Assembly: GCA_964635055.1 (NCBI GenBank)
Contig: CAZWMT010000005.1
Span: 1 to 64,000 of the forward strand
Direction of reading: 5' to 3'
DNA: 64,000 bases
Source of the DNA: JAEUJM01 sp964635055
GTDB taxonomy: Bacteria > Actinomycetota > Acidimicrobiia > Acidimicrobiales > DATDAH01
Position 1 is the first letter of the stretch. Every line of letters begins with the position of its first letter. The notes under the pieces are model-generated. The model made no database searches. It was not told the DNA's origin and saw only the letters and a list, made by a program, of their open reading frames with translations. The translations under genes and the position numbers were made by a program. Below are positions 54,022 through 61,589 of the stretch, piece after piece.

Positions 54022-54071
54022 TCGGTCTGGGGGACCGAAGGTCCCGGGTTCAAATCCCGGCAGCCCGACCA
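54022..54071 (+). other. attR core: exact 50-base copy of the tRNA-Pro 3' end
   Basis: Identical to 49666-49715, from the anticodon stem through CCA. The 5' half of a tRNA is missing in front of it, so this is an attachment-site copy and not a gene. A hairpin and paired octamers follow it, as they follow attL. Confidence 0.9.
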
Positions 54072-54085
54072 ACCATCGCACGGGA

Positions 54086-54105
54086 TCCCGGCCTCCGGGC
54101 CGGGA
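54086..54105 (+). terminator. hairpin after the attR core
   Basis: tcccggc at 54086-54092 pairs with gccggga at 54099-54105. Its distance from the core mirrors the hairpin after tRNA-Pro; it may be the terminator that followed the tRNA before the element inserted. Confidence 0.5.
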
Positions 54106-54120
54106 CCCGAGCGGGCCGTT

Positions 54121-54139
54121 TGTCAGCGCTTTGTCAGCG
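54121..54139 (+). promoter_or_regulatory. paired TGTCAGCG octamers, candidate integrase arm sites
   Basis: TGTCAGCG at 54121-54128 and 54132-54139, 11 bases apart, differ from the attL-side pair in a single base per octamer. They lie just before the HEPN-like gene. Confidence 0.45.
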
Positions 54140-54152
54140 CAGTGGAGTCGAA

Positions 54153-54569
54153 GTGAGCGAAGCTGAGCAGATCGAGTACGCCAGGGCTCTCTCTATTGAG
54201 ATCCGAGGTGCGATCGACGGGTACCAGGCGGACGCCCGTCTCTGTCACAAGGCAGCCGAGTTCCTTCTCCGAGTTGCACCAAGAGCTTCGTACACCGAGA
54301 TGCTCGCTGGTGCAGCCCTCGAGGAGGCACTGCGCTCTCTTGTCGAGAGCGACCCGACGCTGACCGTCAACGGCAAGCCCGGCCTCAACAGCTACTCGAC
54401 GGGGCTGCAGACAGTCGGACTCATCGACAACCAGCAGAAGAAGGACATCGACGCCTGGGCGGGGCTTCGCAACAGTGCCGCTCACGGGGACTTCGATGCA
54501 ATCAAGCGTGAGAACGCGAGTCTCATGGAACAGGGAGTGAACTTGTTCCTGCAGCAGATGCGGCCTTAG
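54153..54569 (+). CDS. HEPN-like protein
   Basis: A 138-residue helical protein from GTG 54153, behind ggag. The segment WAGLRNSAAHGDFD near residue 115 contains RNSAAH, the R-x4-H motif of HEPN RNases, and the preceding helices (ALEEALRSLVES, QQKKDIDAWAG) fit the fold. HEPN proteins are frequent toxins or Abi effectors, and also neutral ligand-binding proteins; no antitoxin gene is evident beside it. It lies outside the repeat-bounded element, tail to tail with the integrase stub, overlapping by four bases. Confidence 0.6.
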   Translation: MSEAEQIEYARALSIEIRGAIDGYQADARLCHKAAEFLLRVAPRASYTEMLAGAALEEALRSLVESDPTLTVNGKPGLNSYSTGLQTVGLIDNQQKKDIDAWAGLRNSAAHGDFDAIKRENASLMEQGVNLFLQQMRP

Positions 54570-54748
54570 CCGAAGATCAGCGCTCCGACCTTGGCAGCGG
54601 CGTCCTCCTGCATGCCGGGCACGACGTGGCTGTAGAGGTCGAGGGTGATGCTGATCGAGGAGTGCCCAAGGCGTTCCTGGACCACTTTCGGATGCACGCC
54701 GGCCTGGAGGGCGATGGTGGTGTGCGTCAGGCCAGCGTTCCCGAAACG
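54566..54748 (-). pseudogene. tyrosine integrase, C-terminal remnant
   Basis: On the minus strand the frame ending in TAA 54566-54568 reads LTHTTIALQAGVHPKVVQER, LGHSSISITLDLYSHVVP and GMQEDAAAKVGALIFG. This is the end of a phage-type tyrosine recombinase with the LGH box and the catalytic Tyr in LDLYSHV. The preceding HxLRH box is missing or ruined (RRFGNAGLTH), and no intact catalytic domain precedes it, so it is a stub. It lies about 500 bases right of the attR core. An integrase belongs beside its attachment site, which suggests this stub is from another element than the one at 49716-54071. Confidence 0.75.
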
Positions 54749-54764
54749 TCGGGTGGGTCCGTTA

Positions 54765-54787
54765 CTCCCTGCCCAGAAGAGAGGGAG
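54765..54787 (-). terminator. hairpin downstream of the proline-rich membrane protein gene
   Basis: ctccct at 54765-54770 pairs with agggag at 54782-54787. It lies about 90 bases past the stop of the minus-strand gene at 54880. The remaining bases between 54749 and 54879 hold nothing else recognisable. Confidence 0.35.
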
Positions 54788-54879
54788 CCACCACGTCGCT
54801 CGTCACCGAGGAATTGTCTCGAGGCCATCGATCCCACAGTGGCTCGACGCGTAGTCCGCCACCGCTTGGTCGGCTTCGC

Positions 54880-55491
54880 TCACTGCCGGTCTCGGAGCGC
54901 CTCCCGGCCAGCCGCGACCAGCCCTGATCCCCCCTCAGGGTGGTCATCGGTCATCTGGCCGAGGACTCGGCCGAGTGTCGCCTGTGCTTGCCGTTGTTCG
55001 GCGTCAGGTGCCGTCTCGGACAACGTCTCAATGGCTGTAGCAGGGTCCATCTGGTCGCTTTGATCGAGCGCGGCACAGTAGTCAGCCTCCGATCCGAAGG
55101 CTCGAGAGCCGGAACCACTCGCGCCCGACACGCCCGGATCGCGATTCGTGCTAGATGCCGCGATGACGATGATGACCGCGACGAGCGCGACGAGCGACAC
55201 CGCCGCGACGCCGATGACGACACCGATTGTGGTGGCGCTCGTGGTCGGTGCCGGCCGATACCCGCCTGAAGGAATCGGCACCGCGCTCCGCGGCGGGGGC
55301 GGTGCCGGCCGATACCCCGCTGGAGGAGACGGCACCGCGCTCCGCGGCGGGGGCGGTGCCGGCTGAGGCGATGGTGGGTACCACCGACCGTCTGCCCGCC
55401 ACGACCATCCTGCGCGTCCAAGCACTCCGGGCGCGTACCAACGGCCGTCGAAGGCTTGTTGCCAGTCTGGCCCCCGTGGTTGGTCCGTCAT
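54880..55491 (-). CDS. proline-rich single-pass membrane protein
   Basis: A 203-residue protein from ATG 55491. A cytosolic part starts with two tryptophan motifs (FDGRWYAPG and ADGRWYPPS), reminiscent of DUF2510-type zinc- or membrane-proximal repeats, followed by two 18-residue Pro-rich repeats (PPPPRSAVP and GYRPAP). One membrane helix runs through GVVIGVAAVSLVALVAVIIV, and about 80 outside residues follow with one Cys (EADYCAALDQSD). The layout resembles small actinobacterial envelope proteins of unknown role. Confidence 0.65.
   Translation of the reverse strand: MTDQPRGPDWQQAFDGRWYAPGVLGRAGWSWRADGRWYPPSPQPAPPPPRSAVPSPPAGYRPAPPPPRSAVPIPSGGYRPAPTTSATTIGVVIGVAAVSLVALVAVIIVIAASSTNRDPGVSGASGSGSRAFGSEADYCAALDQSDQMDPATAIETLSETAPDAEQRQAQATLGRVLGQMTDDHPEGGSGLVAAGREALRDRQ
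55248..55355 (-). repeat. two 54-base tandem repeats encoding the Pro-rich segment
   Basis: Bases 55248-55301 and 55302-55355 are near-identical 54-base units, each with gtgccggccgatac and accgcgctccgcggcggggg, and a partial third starts at 55356. They encode 18 residues in frame within the membrane-protein gene. Confidence 0.8.
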
Positions 55492-55598
55492 GTCACCCCA
55501 AGGTCGAGGCCCGGAGAGTACCAAGTCGGCCCCATGATCGCCCTGGGTGGACCCTGGGGTGCACCGGCCTGCCTCGGCCGCGATGGGAGGCCGGTCGG

Positions 55599-56090
55599 TC
55601 AGGCCGTCGCGGTGCCGCAGCCGGGGCAGAAGGCCGCCGCCGGTGGCATCGGGCACTGGCAGTGGGCACAGGACCGGGAGGCGGGCAGGGCGGGGGCCGG
55701 CGCGGGAAGGACGCTCTGTGGTGGTGGAATTGGCTCCGCCGCGGGCGGCGTCGGCCCGACGTCGATGGCGTTCAGGAAGTTGCCGTACCCGCGTGCGCGC
55801 TCCACGTAGTGCTCCGCGCTGATGCTCTGTTGCTGGTAGGCGCTGGTGATGCCGATCATCTCCGTGGTCCTGGCCACCTGGCTGCTGGTCAGTTGCCGGC
55901 CCTGGCTGCACACGGGGCACAGCAGGAAGTGCTTGGTGCTGTAGGGGATGAGTGGGATGAAGAACAGCGAGAACCACTTCGTCTGCGAGATGTGACGGAA
56001 GACGGACTCGTTGCTGCAATGGGGGCAGGACATCGGGACGACGCCGCCCCGGTCCTTCGGGCGGCGGCTACCGAAGCCGAAGATGATCAC
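55599..56090 (-). CDS. zinc-ribbon protein with two zinc-binding sites
   Basis: A 163-residue protein from GTG 56090, behind gagga. Near the N-terminus CPHC and later CPVC (around a hydrophobic WFSLFFIPLIPYS) make one zinc site; CAHC and CPGCG at the C-terminus make a second ribbon. The middle is helical (TTEMIGITSAYQQQSISAEH) and followed by a Pro-rich linker. Similar zinc-ribbon-family proteins with a short hydrophobic middle are common in Actinobacteria, function unknown. It ends 107 bases before the proline-rich protein gene starts, same strand. Confidence 0.7.
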   Translation of the reverse strand: MIIFGFGSRRPKDRGGVVPMSCPHCSNESVFRHISQTKWFSLFFIPLIPYSTKHFLLCPVCSQGRQLTSSQVARTTEMIGITSAYQQQSISAEHYVERARGYGNFLNAIDVGPTPPAAEPIPPPQSVLPAPAPALPASRSCAHCQCPMPPAAAFCPGCGTATA

Positions 56091-56325
56091 GCGGGGCTCC
56101 TCATGGTGTGTGAACGGACACCGACGCCGCCGGCGCACCGGGCTCGCCGCCCCGACACCGGCCGGTGGAGGGCCATGGCGTCGACCCTCTGACGACCTCG
56201 GATCATCGACATGCGTCCGCCCCCCGGGTGCTCGGGTCGCCCCGCGGCGCGGAAGCGATGGGGTGCGAAGGTAGCAGCCGGTGCGGCGCCGCGGTCGCCG
56301 AGGCCGGTGCCCGTAGCCTGAGCGC

Positions 56326-56763
56326 GTGCGCGTAACCCTGATGCTGGCCGACGCCGCCCAGTCGGTGGACAACAAGCTGTTCATCCTAGGTGGAGGGTGG
56401 TCGGTCACCGGCCCAGGACCCACGACGATGGCGATCGCGCTGAAGATCGAGGTGCCGTGGGACCAGACCAACCGGCGTCACCAGTGGCGCATCGAGTTGG
56501 TCGACGCCGACGGCCAGCAGGCCCTGCTCCCGTCGCCTGCCGGCCCGCAGGCGCTGGTGCTGACCGGCGACTTCGAGGTGGGCCGTCCGGCGGGCACGCC
56601 CGAGGGCACGCCCATCGACCTGGCCCTCGCGGTCAACCTGGCCGCAGTGCCGTTTCCGGCCGACCAGCGCCTCGTGTGGAAGCTCTGGATCGACGACGAC
56701 ACCGACGAGGACTGGGAGCTGCGCTTCACCACCCGGCCCGCACCTGCGGCAGAACCCGGTTGA
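56326..56763 (+). CDS. DUF6941-like protein
   Basis: A 145-residue beta-rich protein from GTG 56326: RVTLMLADAAQSVDNKLFILGGGWSVTGPGP at the start, a central ALKIEVPWDQTNRRHQWRIELVDADGQ and a closing FPADQRLVWKLWIDDDT. This matches a small conserved actinobacterial domain family I know as DUF6941. Function is unknown. The gap of about 235 bases before it holds no other gene I can support. Confidence 0.65.
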   Translation: MRVTLMLADAAQSVDNKLFILGGGWSVTGPGPTTMAIALKIEVPWDQTNRRHQWRIELVDADGQQALLPSPAGPQALVLTGDFEVGRPAGTPEGTPIDLALAVNLAAVPFPADQRLVWKLWIDDDTDEDWELRFTTRPAPAAEPG

Positions 56764-56904
56764 CCACCCGGTGAACACAGGGCCGCGGTCCCATGACACG
56801 GGAGAGAACCTCTCCGGAGGCGATGGCCGCGTCAGCGCACGGTAGGGGACTGGGCGTGACCTCCGGCCTACGCTCGATCGACCCATCGGATCAGGAGCTG
56901 GCGC

Positions 56905-59259
56905 ATGCCCCCGTCGTTCAACGGCACCATCAACCTCGACATCCGGGACTCGACCCCGGACTGGGGGCCGTACCTGGCACCGAAGGCCGCCGAGGGCGCG
57001 CCCAACGTGCTGATCCTCGCCTGGGACGACCTGGGCTACGCGACCATGGACACCTACGGCGGTCCCGTCGAGTGCCCCAACATGAAACGCATCGCGGACA
57101 TGGGGGTGACCTTCGCCAACTTCCACACCACCGCGCTCTGCTCGCCGACGCGTGCGTCCCTGCTGACGGGCCGCAACGCCACCTCGAACGGCATGGCCAC
57201 GATCGCGGAGTTCGCGTCGGGCTTCCCCGGCATCTCCACCCGGATCCCCTTCGAGAACGGCTTCCTCTCCGAGGTGCTGGCCCAGCAGGGCTACAACACC
57301 TACTGCGTCGGCAAGTGGCACCTGACCCCGGGGGAGGAGTGCAACCTGGCCGCCTACAAGGGCCGCTGGCCGCTGGGGCGGGGCTTCGAGCGCTTCTACG
57401 GCTGGCTGGGCGGCGAGACCAACTCGTACTTCCCCGACCTGGTGCACGACAACCACCAGATCGAGGCCCCGGCGCGGCCCGAGGACGGCTACCACCTCGC
57501 TGACGACCTGGCCGACAAGGCCATCGAGTTCATCCGCGACGCGAAGGTGATCGACCCGGACAAGCCCTTCTTCATGTACCTCGCGCCCCAGGCCGGGCAC
57601 GCCCCGCACCTGGTGCCGCTCGAGTGGGCCGACCGCTACAAGGGGGTGTTCGACGACGGCTACGAGGCCATCCGCGAGGGCATCCTGGCCCGCCAGATCG
57701 AGCTCGGCCTGCTGCCCGCGGACACCCAGCTGTCGCCCATCAACCCGCACGGCGAGCCGGGTCGCACCGGGCCCGATGGCCAGCCCTGGCCGCAGCTCGA
57801 CACCGTGCGCCCGTGGGACACGCTGAGCGACGACGAGAAGCGCCTGTTCACCCGCATGGCCGAGGTGTTCGCCGGCTACATCTCCTACTACGACGACCGC
57901 CTGGGCCGGGTCCTCGATCACCTCAAGGAGTCCGGTGATCTGGAGAACACCCTGATCATCGTCGTCTCGGACAACGGGGCCAGCGGCGAAGGCGGCCCGA
58001 ACGGGAGCTTCAACGAATGGCGGTTCTTCAACGGTGTCGCCGACACCGTCGAGACCACCCTGCCCCACATCGACGAGCTGGGCACCCCGGCGTCGAACAA
58101 CCACTACAACACCGGCTGGGCCTGGGCCCTCGACACGCCGTTCCCGTACTGGAAGCGCTGGGCTGGCGCCGAGGGGGGCTGCGCCGACATGTGCCTGGTG
58201 GCCTGGCCGGCCAGGATCACCCCGGACGCCACGCCCCGCCAGCAGTACATCCACGCCGTCGACGTGGTGCCCACGGTGTACGAGCTCCTCGGCATCGAGC
58301 CACCCGAGGTGATCAACGGGTACGTGCAGAGCCCCATCGAGGGCGAGAGCTTCGCCGCGGCGCTCACCGAGCCCGACGCCCCCGCCAAGTCGTCGCAGTT
58401 CTACACGATGCTCGGCCAGCGGGCGATCTACCACGAGGGCTGGTTGGCCTCGACGGTGCACCCGCCGCTCAGCGGCTGGGGCAACTTCGACAAGGACGAG
58501 TGGGAGCTGTTCCACCTCGAGTCCGACCGCTCGCAGAGCCGCAACGTGGCCGCCGACGAGCCCGAACGACTCGAGGCCCTCAAAGGGCTGTGGTTCTACT
58601 ACGCCGGGATCTACAACGGCCTGCCGGTCGACGACCGATCGGCGCTCGAGCAGGTGCTGGCCGAACGTCCCCACGGCGCCCCCGACCGGGGCCGCTACAT
58701 CTTCTACCCCGGCTCGGCGGACGTGCCCGAGTCGGCCGGACCGGCCATCAACGGTCGCTCGTACTCCATCCAGGCCGGCGTCCAGGTCGACTCCGAAGAC
58801 GTGCAGGGGGTGATCTGGGCCGCCGGCGGCGTGCCCGGCGGCCACAGCCTCTACGTCAAGGACGGCACCCTGCGCTACACGTTCAACTGGATCGGCACCA
58901 CGCTCCAGGACGTCGTCGCCGACCGCCCGCTCGAGGTGGGTGAGCATGTGTGCACGGCCGAATTCGTGGCGTCGGGGCCCAGTGCCGATCCCGCCATGCC
59001 GGGCATGGCGGGGACGCTGACCCTGTACGTGGACGACGACGCCGTCGGTTCGGGTGAGATCGTCACGCAGCCGGGGTACTTCTGCCTCACCGGTGACGGC
59101 ATCTGCGTGGGGCGTGACAGCGCCTCGGCGGTGTCGCCCGAGTACGACGCACCGTTCCCCTTCACCGGCGGCACGATCGAGAAGGTGATCGTCGACGTCA
59201 CCGGTGAGCACTACGTCGACCACGAGGCCCAGGTTCGGGCCTGGCTCCTGAAGGACTGA
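56905..59259 (+). CDS. arylsulfatase-type sulfatase, cytoplasmic
   Basis: A 784-residue type I sulfatase of the large actinobacterial arylsulfatase group. The metal-binding start is NVLILAWDDLGYATMDTYGG, and the formylglycine signature is LCSPTRASLLTGR with the Cys to be oxidised near residue 91. HLTPGEE and the lysine in VGKWHLTP follow, and VVSDNGASGEGG carries the later metal ligands. A C-terminal beta domain of about 180 residues closes the protein. There is no signal peptide. No formylglycine-generating enzyme gene is in the window. ATG 56905 follows aggag. The substrate is unknown. Confidence 0.9.
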   Translation: MPPSFNGTINLDIRDSTPDWGPYLAPKAAEGAPNVLILAWDDLGYATMDTYGGPVECPNMKRIADMGVTFANFHTTALCSPTRASLLTGRNATSNGMATIAEFASGFPGISTRIPFENGFLSEVLAQQGYNTYCVGKWHLTPGEECNLAAYKGRWPLGRGFERFYGWLGGETNSYFPDLVHDNHQIEAPARPEDGYHLADDLADKAIEFIRDAKVIDPDKPFFMYLAPQAGHAPHLVPLEWADRYKGVFDDGYEAIREGILARQIELGLLPADTQLSPINPHGEPGRTGPDGQPWPQLDTVRPWDTLSDDEKRLFTRMAEVFAGYISYYDDRLGRVLDHLKESGDLENTLIIVVSDNGASGEGGPNGSFNEWRFFNGVADTVETTLPHIDELGTPASNNHYNTGWAWALDTPFPYWKRWAGAEGGCADMCLVAWPARITPDATPRQQYIHAVDVVPTVYELLGIEPPEVINGYVQSPIEGESFAAALTEPDAPAKSSQFYTMLGQRAIYHEGWLASTVHPPLSGWGNFDKDEWELFHLESDRSQSRNVAADEPERLEALKGLWFYYAGIYNGLPVDDRSALEQVLAERPHGAPDRGRYIFYPGSADVPESAGPAINGRSYSIQAGVQVDSEDVQGVIWAAGGVPGGHSLYVKDGTLRYTFNWIGTTLQDVVADRPLEVGEHVCTAEFVASGPSADPAMPGMAGTLTLYVDDDAVGSGEIVTQPGYFCLTGDGICVGRDSASAVSPEYDAPFPFTGGTIEKVIVDVTGEHYVDHEAQVRAWLLKD

Positions 59260-59280
59260 CGCGCACGCCGTCCCGGTGCG

Positions 59281-61512
59281 TCAGGCGCCGGCCGGCACCC
59301 CGGCGTCGGTGTTGCGGATCGGCCGCGCCGGCCGGGCCGGCTGGCCACGCACGGCGTCGGCCGGCGGGTGATCGTCGGGGTGGTCGACGCCCTCCCACGC
59401 AGGCAGCACCAGCGCAGAGGCATGGCTGCCACCGCGGCCGACGAGGTGCGACGCGCCGGGCTCAACCGGGTTGTCGAAGCACCAGAAGGCCTGATCGCGC
59501 CCCGGTGTGGACAGCGTGAGGCGCAGGCGGGAGCCGGGTCGGAACACGTGGGCCACCGGCATGATGGGGATGCGGAAGCGCAGCCACTCGCCGGGTCGGA
59601 GCGCCTCGCGATGCTCGGGGGCGAACGTGTAGTCCACCAGCAGGTGGTCGGAGCGCTCGGGGTCCTCGCGGCGGTGCACGGGCCGGTGCCAGCCCGATTG
59701 CACCCGCAGCTCCCGGCCGTCGGGGCGGATCTCGGTGAGGGTGGCCTGCACCGAGGTGTCGGCCGTGCCGGGGCACAGCCACAGGTCGACGTGGCCCTGC
59801 CCCATCACCGTGAGCGCGTCGGTGAGCGGCGGCGTCTCGTAGGCCGCGGTGTGCTCGTCGGCGAACCTGGTCCACTCGATGGGCACGGTGGGCCGTATGA
59901 AGTCGTCGAACCGCTCGGTGAGTGAGTAGCACGACTCGCCGGCCTCGGGGTCGTCCCGGTAGCGATCGGCGCCGGCCGCCGCCGGTGGCGCTCCCGCGAG
60001 CGTGCCGTCGGCGTCGAGCCACCAGGTGACCGGCGTGCAGCCCGGCGGGGGGAACGACTCGGCCTGGATCTCGTAGCGGGCGCCCGGTGCGCCGGCCACC
60101 TCGCCCCCCGCGCCGCTCTCGAACAGGATGCGCACCGGCGGGTCGGCCAAGTAGCGGGCCAGGGCCGCGGGGTAGTCGTCCACCAGGTCGCCGAAGCGGT
60201 CGGCCTCGATCTCGGCCGTGTAGCCGAAGTGCTCGGCGAACGCCGCCGGCGCCACCGCACGGACGATGTCGGGCACCACCGGCACCCGCCGGGCCACGTG
60301 GAACGACAGGAACTCGAACCACCGGGCGATCACCATGGGGCTGTAGCCGTCGGGGTGGTGGCCGTTGAAGAGGGTGAACACCACGTGGGGTGACGCCTGG
60401 AACCGCTCGAGCATCAGCGCGAAGCGGCTCCCCGTCTGCTCGTCCTGCCACGACCCGGACAGGTAGACCGGCACCTGGATGCGGTCGATGAGGTTGGCCA
60501 CACGACGGGCCTCGAGCGCGGGGCGGAACGTCTCGATGGCCCGGCCGAAGCGCTCGAAGTCCAGGTTCAGCGAGCGGATGTCCTGGTTGGCGGCGCACTG
60601 GGCGTCGCCGGCGTCGATGCGGGCCTGGTCCCAGGCCATGCCCCCCACCTGGGTCTCGGCATCGCGCTGGGCCAGCCACGCCCGGGTGAACCCCGAGTTG
60701 TACGTGCCGCCGGGCCATTGCTGGCGCCACAGGTCGTCGATGACCGACAGGGGGGTTACGGCCGCGAGGCTCGGCGGCGCGGTGGCGGCCACGAAGAGCT
60801 GGGAGATCCCCGGGTAGCTGAGGCCCACCATCCCGGGGCGGCCGTGCAGCACCCAGGACTGGCGCGCGACGGTCTCGATCACGTCGTAGCCGTCGGCCGC
60901 CTGCGCGGGGCTGAACACATCGAACACGCCGCCGGAACAGCCCGTTCCCCGCATGTTCACGCCCACCGTGGCGAACCCCAGGAGGTTGGCCAGCAGGGTG
61001 CCCGGCTGCGGCAGGTCGGGGTTGGAGGGGCCGTAGCCCGAGTACTCCACCACCGTGGGCCAGGGCGGTGGGCCGTAGAGGCCCTCGTCGGGGAACCGCA
61101 CCATGGCCGACAGCGAGATGCCGTCGCGGGTGCGGAGGTAGCCGAAGCCCTCGGGCAGGTCCTGGTCGTAGAGCGACGGGTCCGGATGATCCTCGACGGC
61201 GAGCACCCGCACGGGGCCCAACGTGGTGGCCGGGGTGTGCGAGTGGTCGCGCACCAGGTAGTCGCCGGGCGCCAGGGTCTCCCCGTTGCCGACCGCGGCG
61301 ACGAGGTCGTCGATGGTGGCCAGCACCGCATGGCTGGTGGGCACGTAGGCCACGTGGGCGTTGCCCCGTTCGTCGGCCACCACCGTCACGACCGGACGGC
61401 CGTCCGCGGTCAGGACCTCGAGCGCCGCGCCGGGCGTCGCTCCGGTGATGGTGAGCGTCTCGACGCCCGGTTCGACCGTCGGTGGGCGTGTGCCCTGCAT
61501 GCCGGGATCCAT
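59281..61512 (-). CDS. CocE/NonD-family alpha/beta hydrolase
   Basis: A 743-residue serine hydrolase of the X-Pro dipeptidyl-peptidase (S15)/CocE family. An N-terminal beta region of about 125 residues precedes the catalytic domain. The nucleophile is in GMVGLSYPGISQLF near residue 225, RGTGCSGG forms the oxyanion region, and Asp and His candidates are in SGSWQDEQTG and NGHHPDGYSP. The C-terminal jelly-roll domain has LTLSTPGRDQ. Family members cleave esters or amides such as cocaine or glutaryl-cephalosporins; the natural substrate is unknown. There is no signal peptide. It is convergent with one sulfatase and divergent from the other. Confidence 0.87.
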   Translation of the reverse strand: MDPGMQGTRPPTVEPGVETLTITGATPGAALEVLTADGRPVVTVVADERGNAHVAYVPTSHAVLATIDDLVAAVGNGETLAPGDYLVRDHSHTPATTLGPVRVLAVEDHPDPSLYDQDLPEGFGYLRTRDGISLSAMVRFPDEGLYGPPPWPTVVEYSGYGPSNPDLPQPGTLLANLLGFATVGVNMRGTGCSGGVFDVFSPAQAADGYDVIETVARQSWVLHGRPGMVGLSYPGISQLFVAATAPPSLAAVTPLSVIDDLWRQQWPGGTYNSGFTRAWLAQRDAETQVGGMAWDQARIDAGDAQCAANQDIRSLNLDFERFGRAIETFRPALEARRVANLIDRIQVPVYLSGSWQDEQTGSRFALMLERFQASPHVVFTLFNGHHPDGYSPMVIARWFEFLSFHVARRVPVVPDIVRAVAPAAFAEHFGYTAEIEADRFGDLVDDYPAALARYLADPPVRILFESGAGGEVAGAPGARYEIQAESFPPPGCTPVTWWLDADGTLAGAPPAAAGADRYRDDPEAGESCYSLTERFDDFIRPTVPIEWTRFADEHTAAYETPPLTDALTVMGQGHVDLWLCPGTADTSVQATLTEIRPDGRELRVQSGWHRPVHRREDPERSDHLLVDYTFAPEHREALRPGEWLRFRIPIMPVAHVFRPGSRLRLTLSTPGRDQAFWCFDNPVEPGASHLVGRGGSHASALVLPAWEGVDHPDDHPPADAVRGQPARPARPIRNTDAGVPAGA

Positions 61513-61589
61513 GGGCCTACCTTCGCGCGCCGCTGCCGCCGCCGCCCGACCGGCCGCGCTCGGTGCCCACCGCTATCGTCGGCCCTCCC

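Larger units (their letters stand above)
49716..54071. mobile_element. 4.36-kb integrated element at tRNA-Pro, lacking its own integrase
   Basis: The span is bounded by the exact 50-base tRNA repeat. It carries short genes on both strands: a truncated WhiB-like frame, four or more unknown small proteins, an excisionase-like HTH protein, a two-membrane-segment protein and a HIRAN protein interrupted by a stop. Several are damaged. No integrase, replication or transfer gene is present inside. By the usual definition it is a degenerate integrative element, possibly mobilisable only with help from another integrase. Confidence 0.8.
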
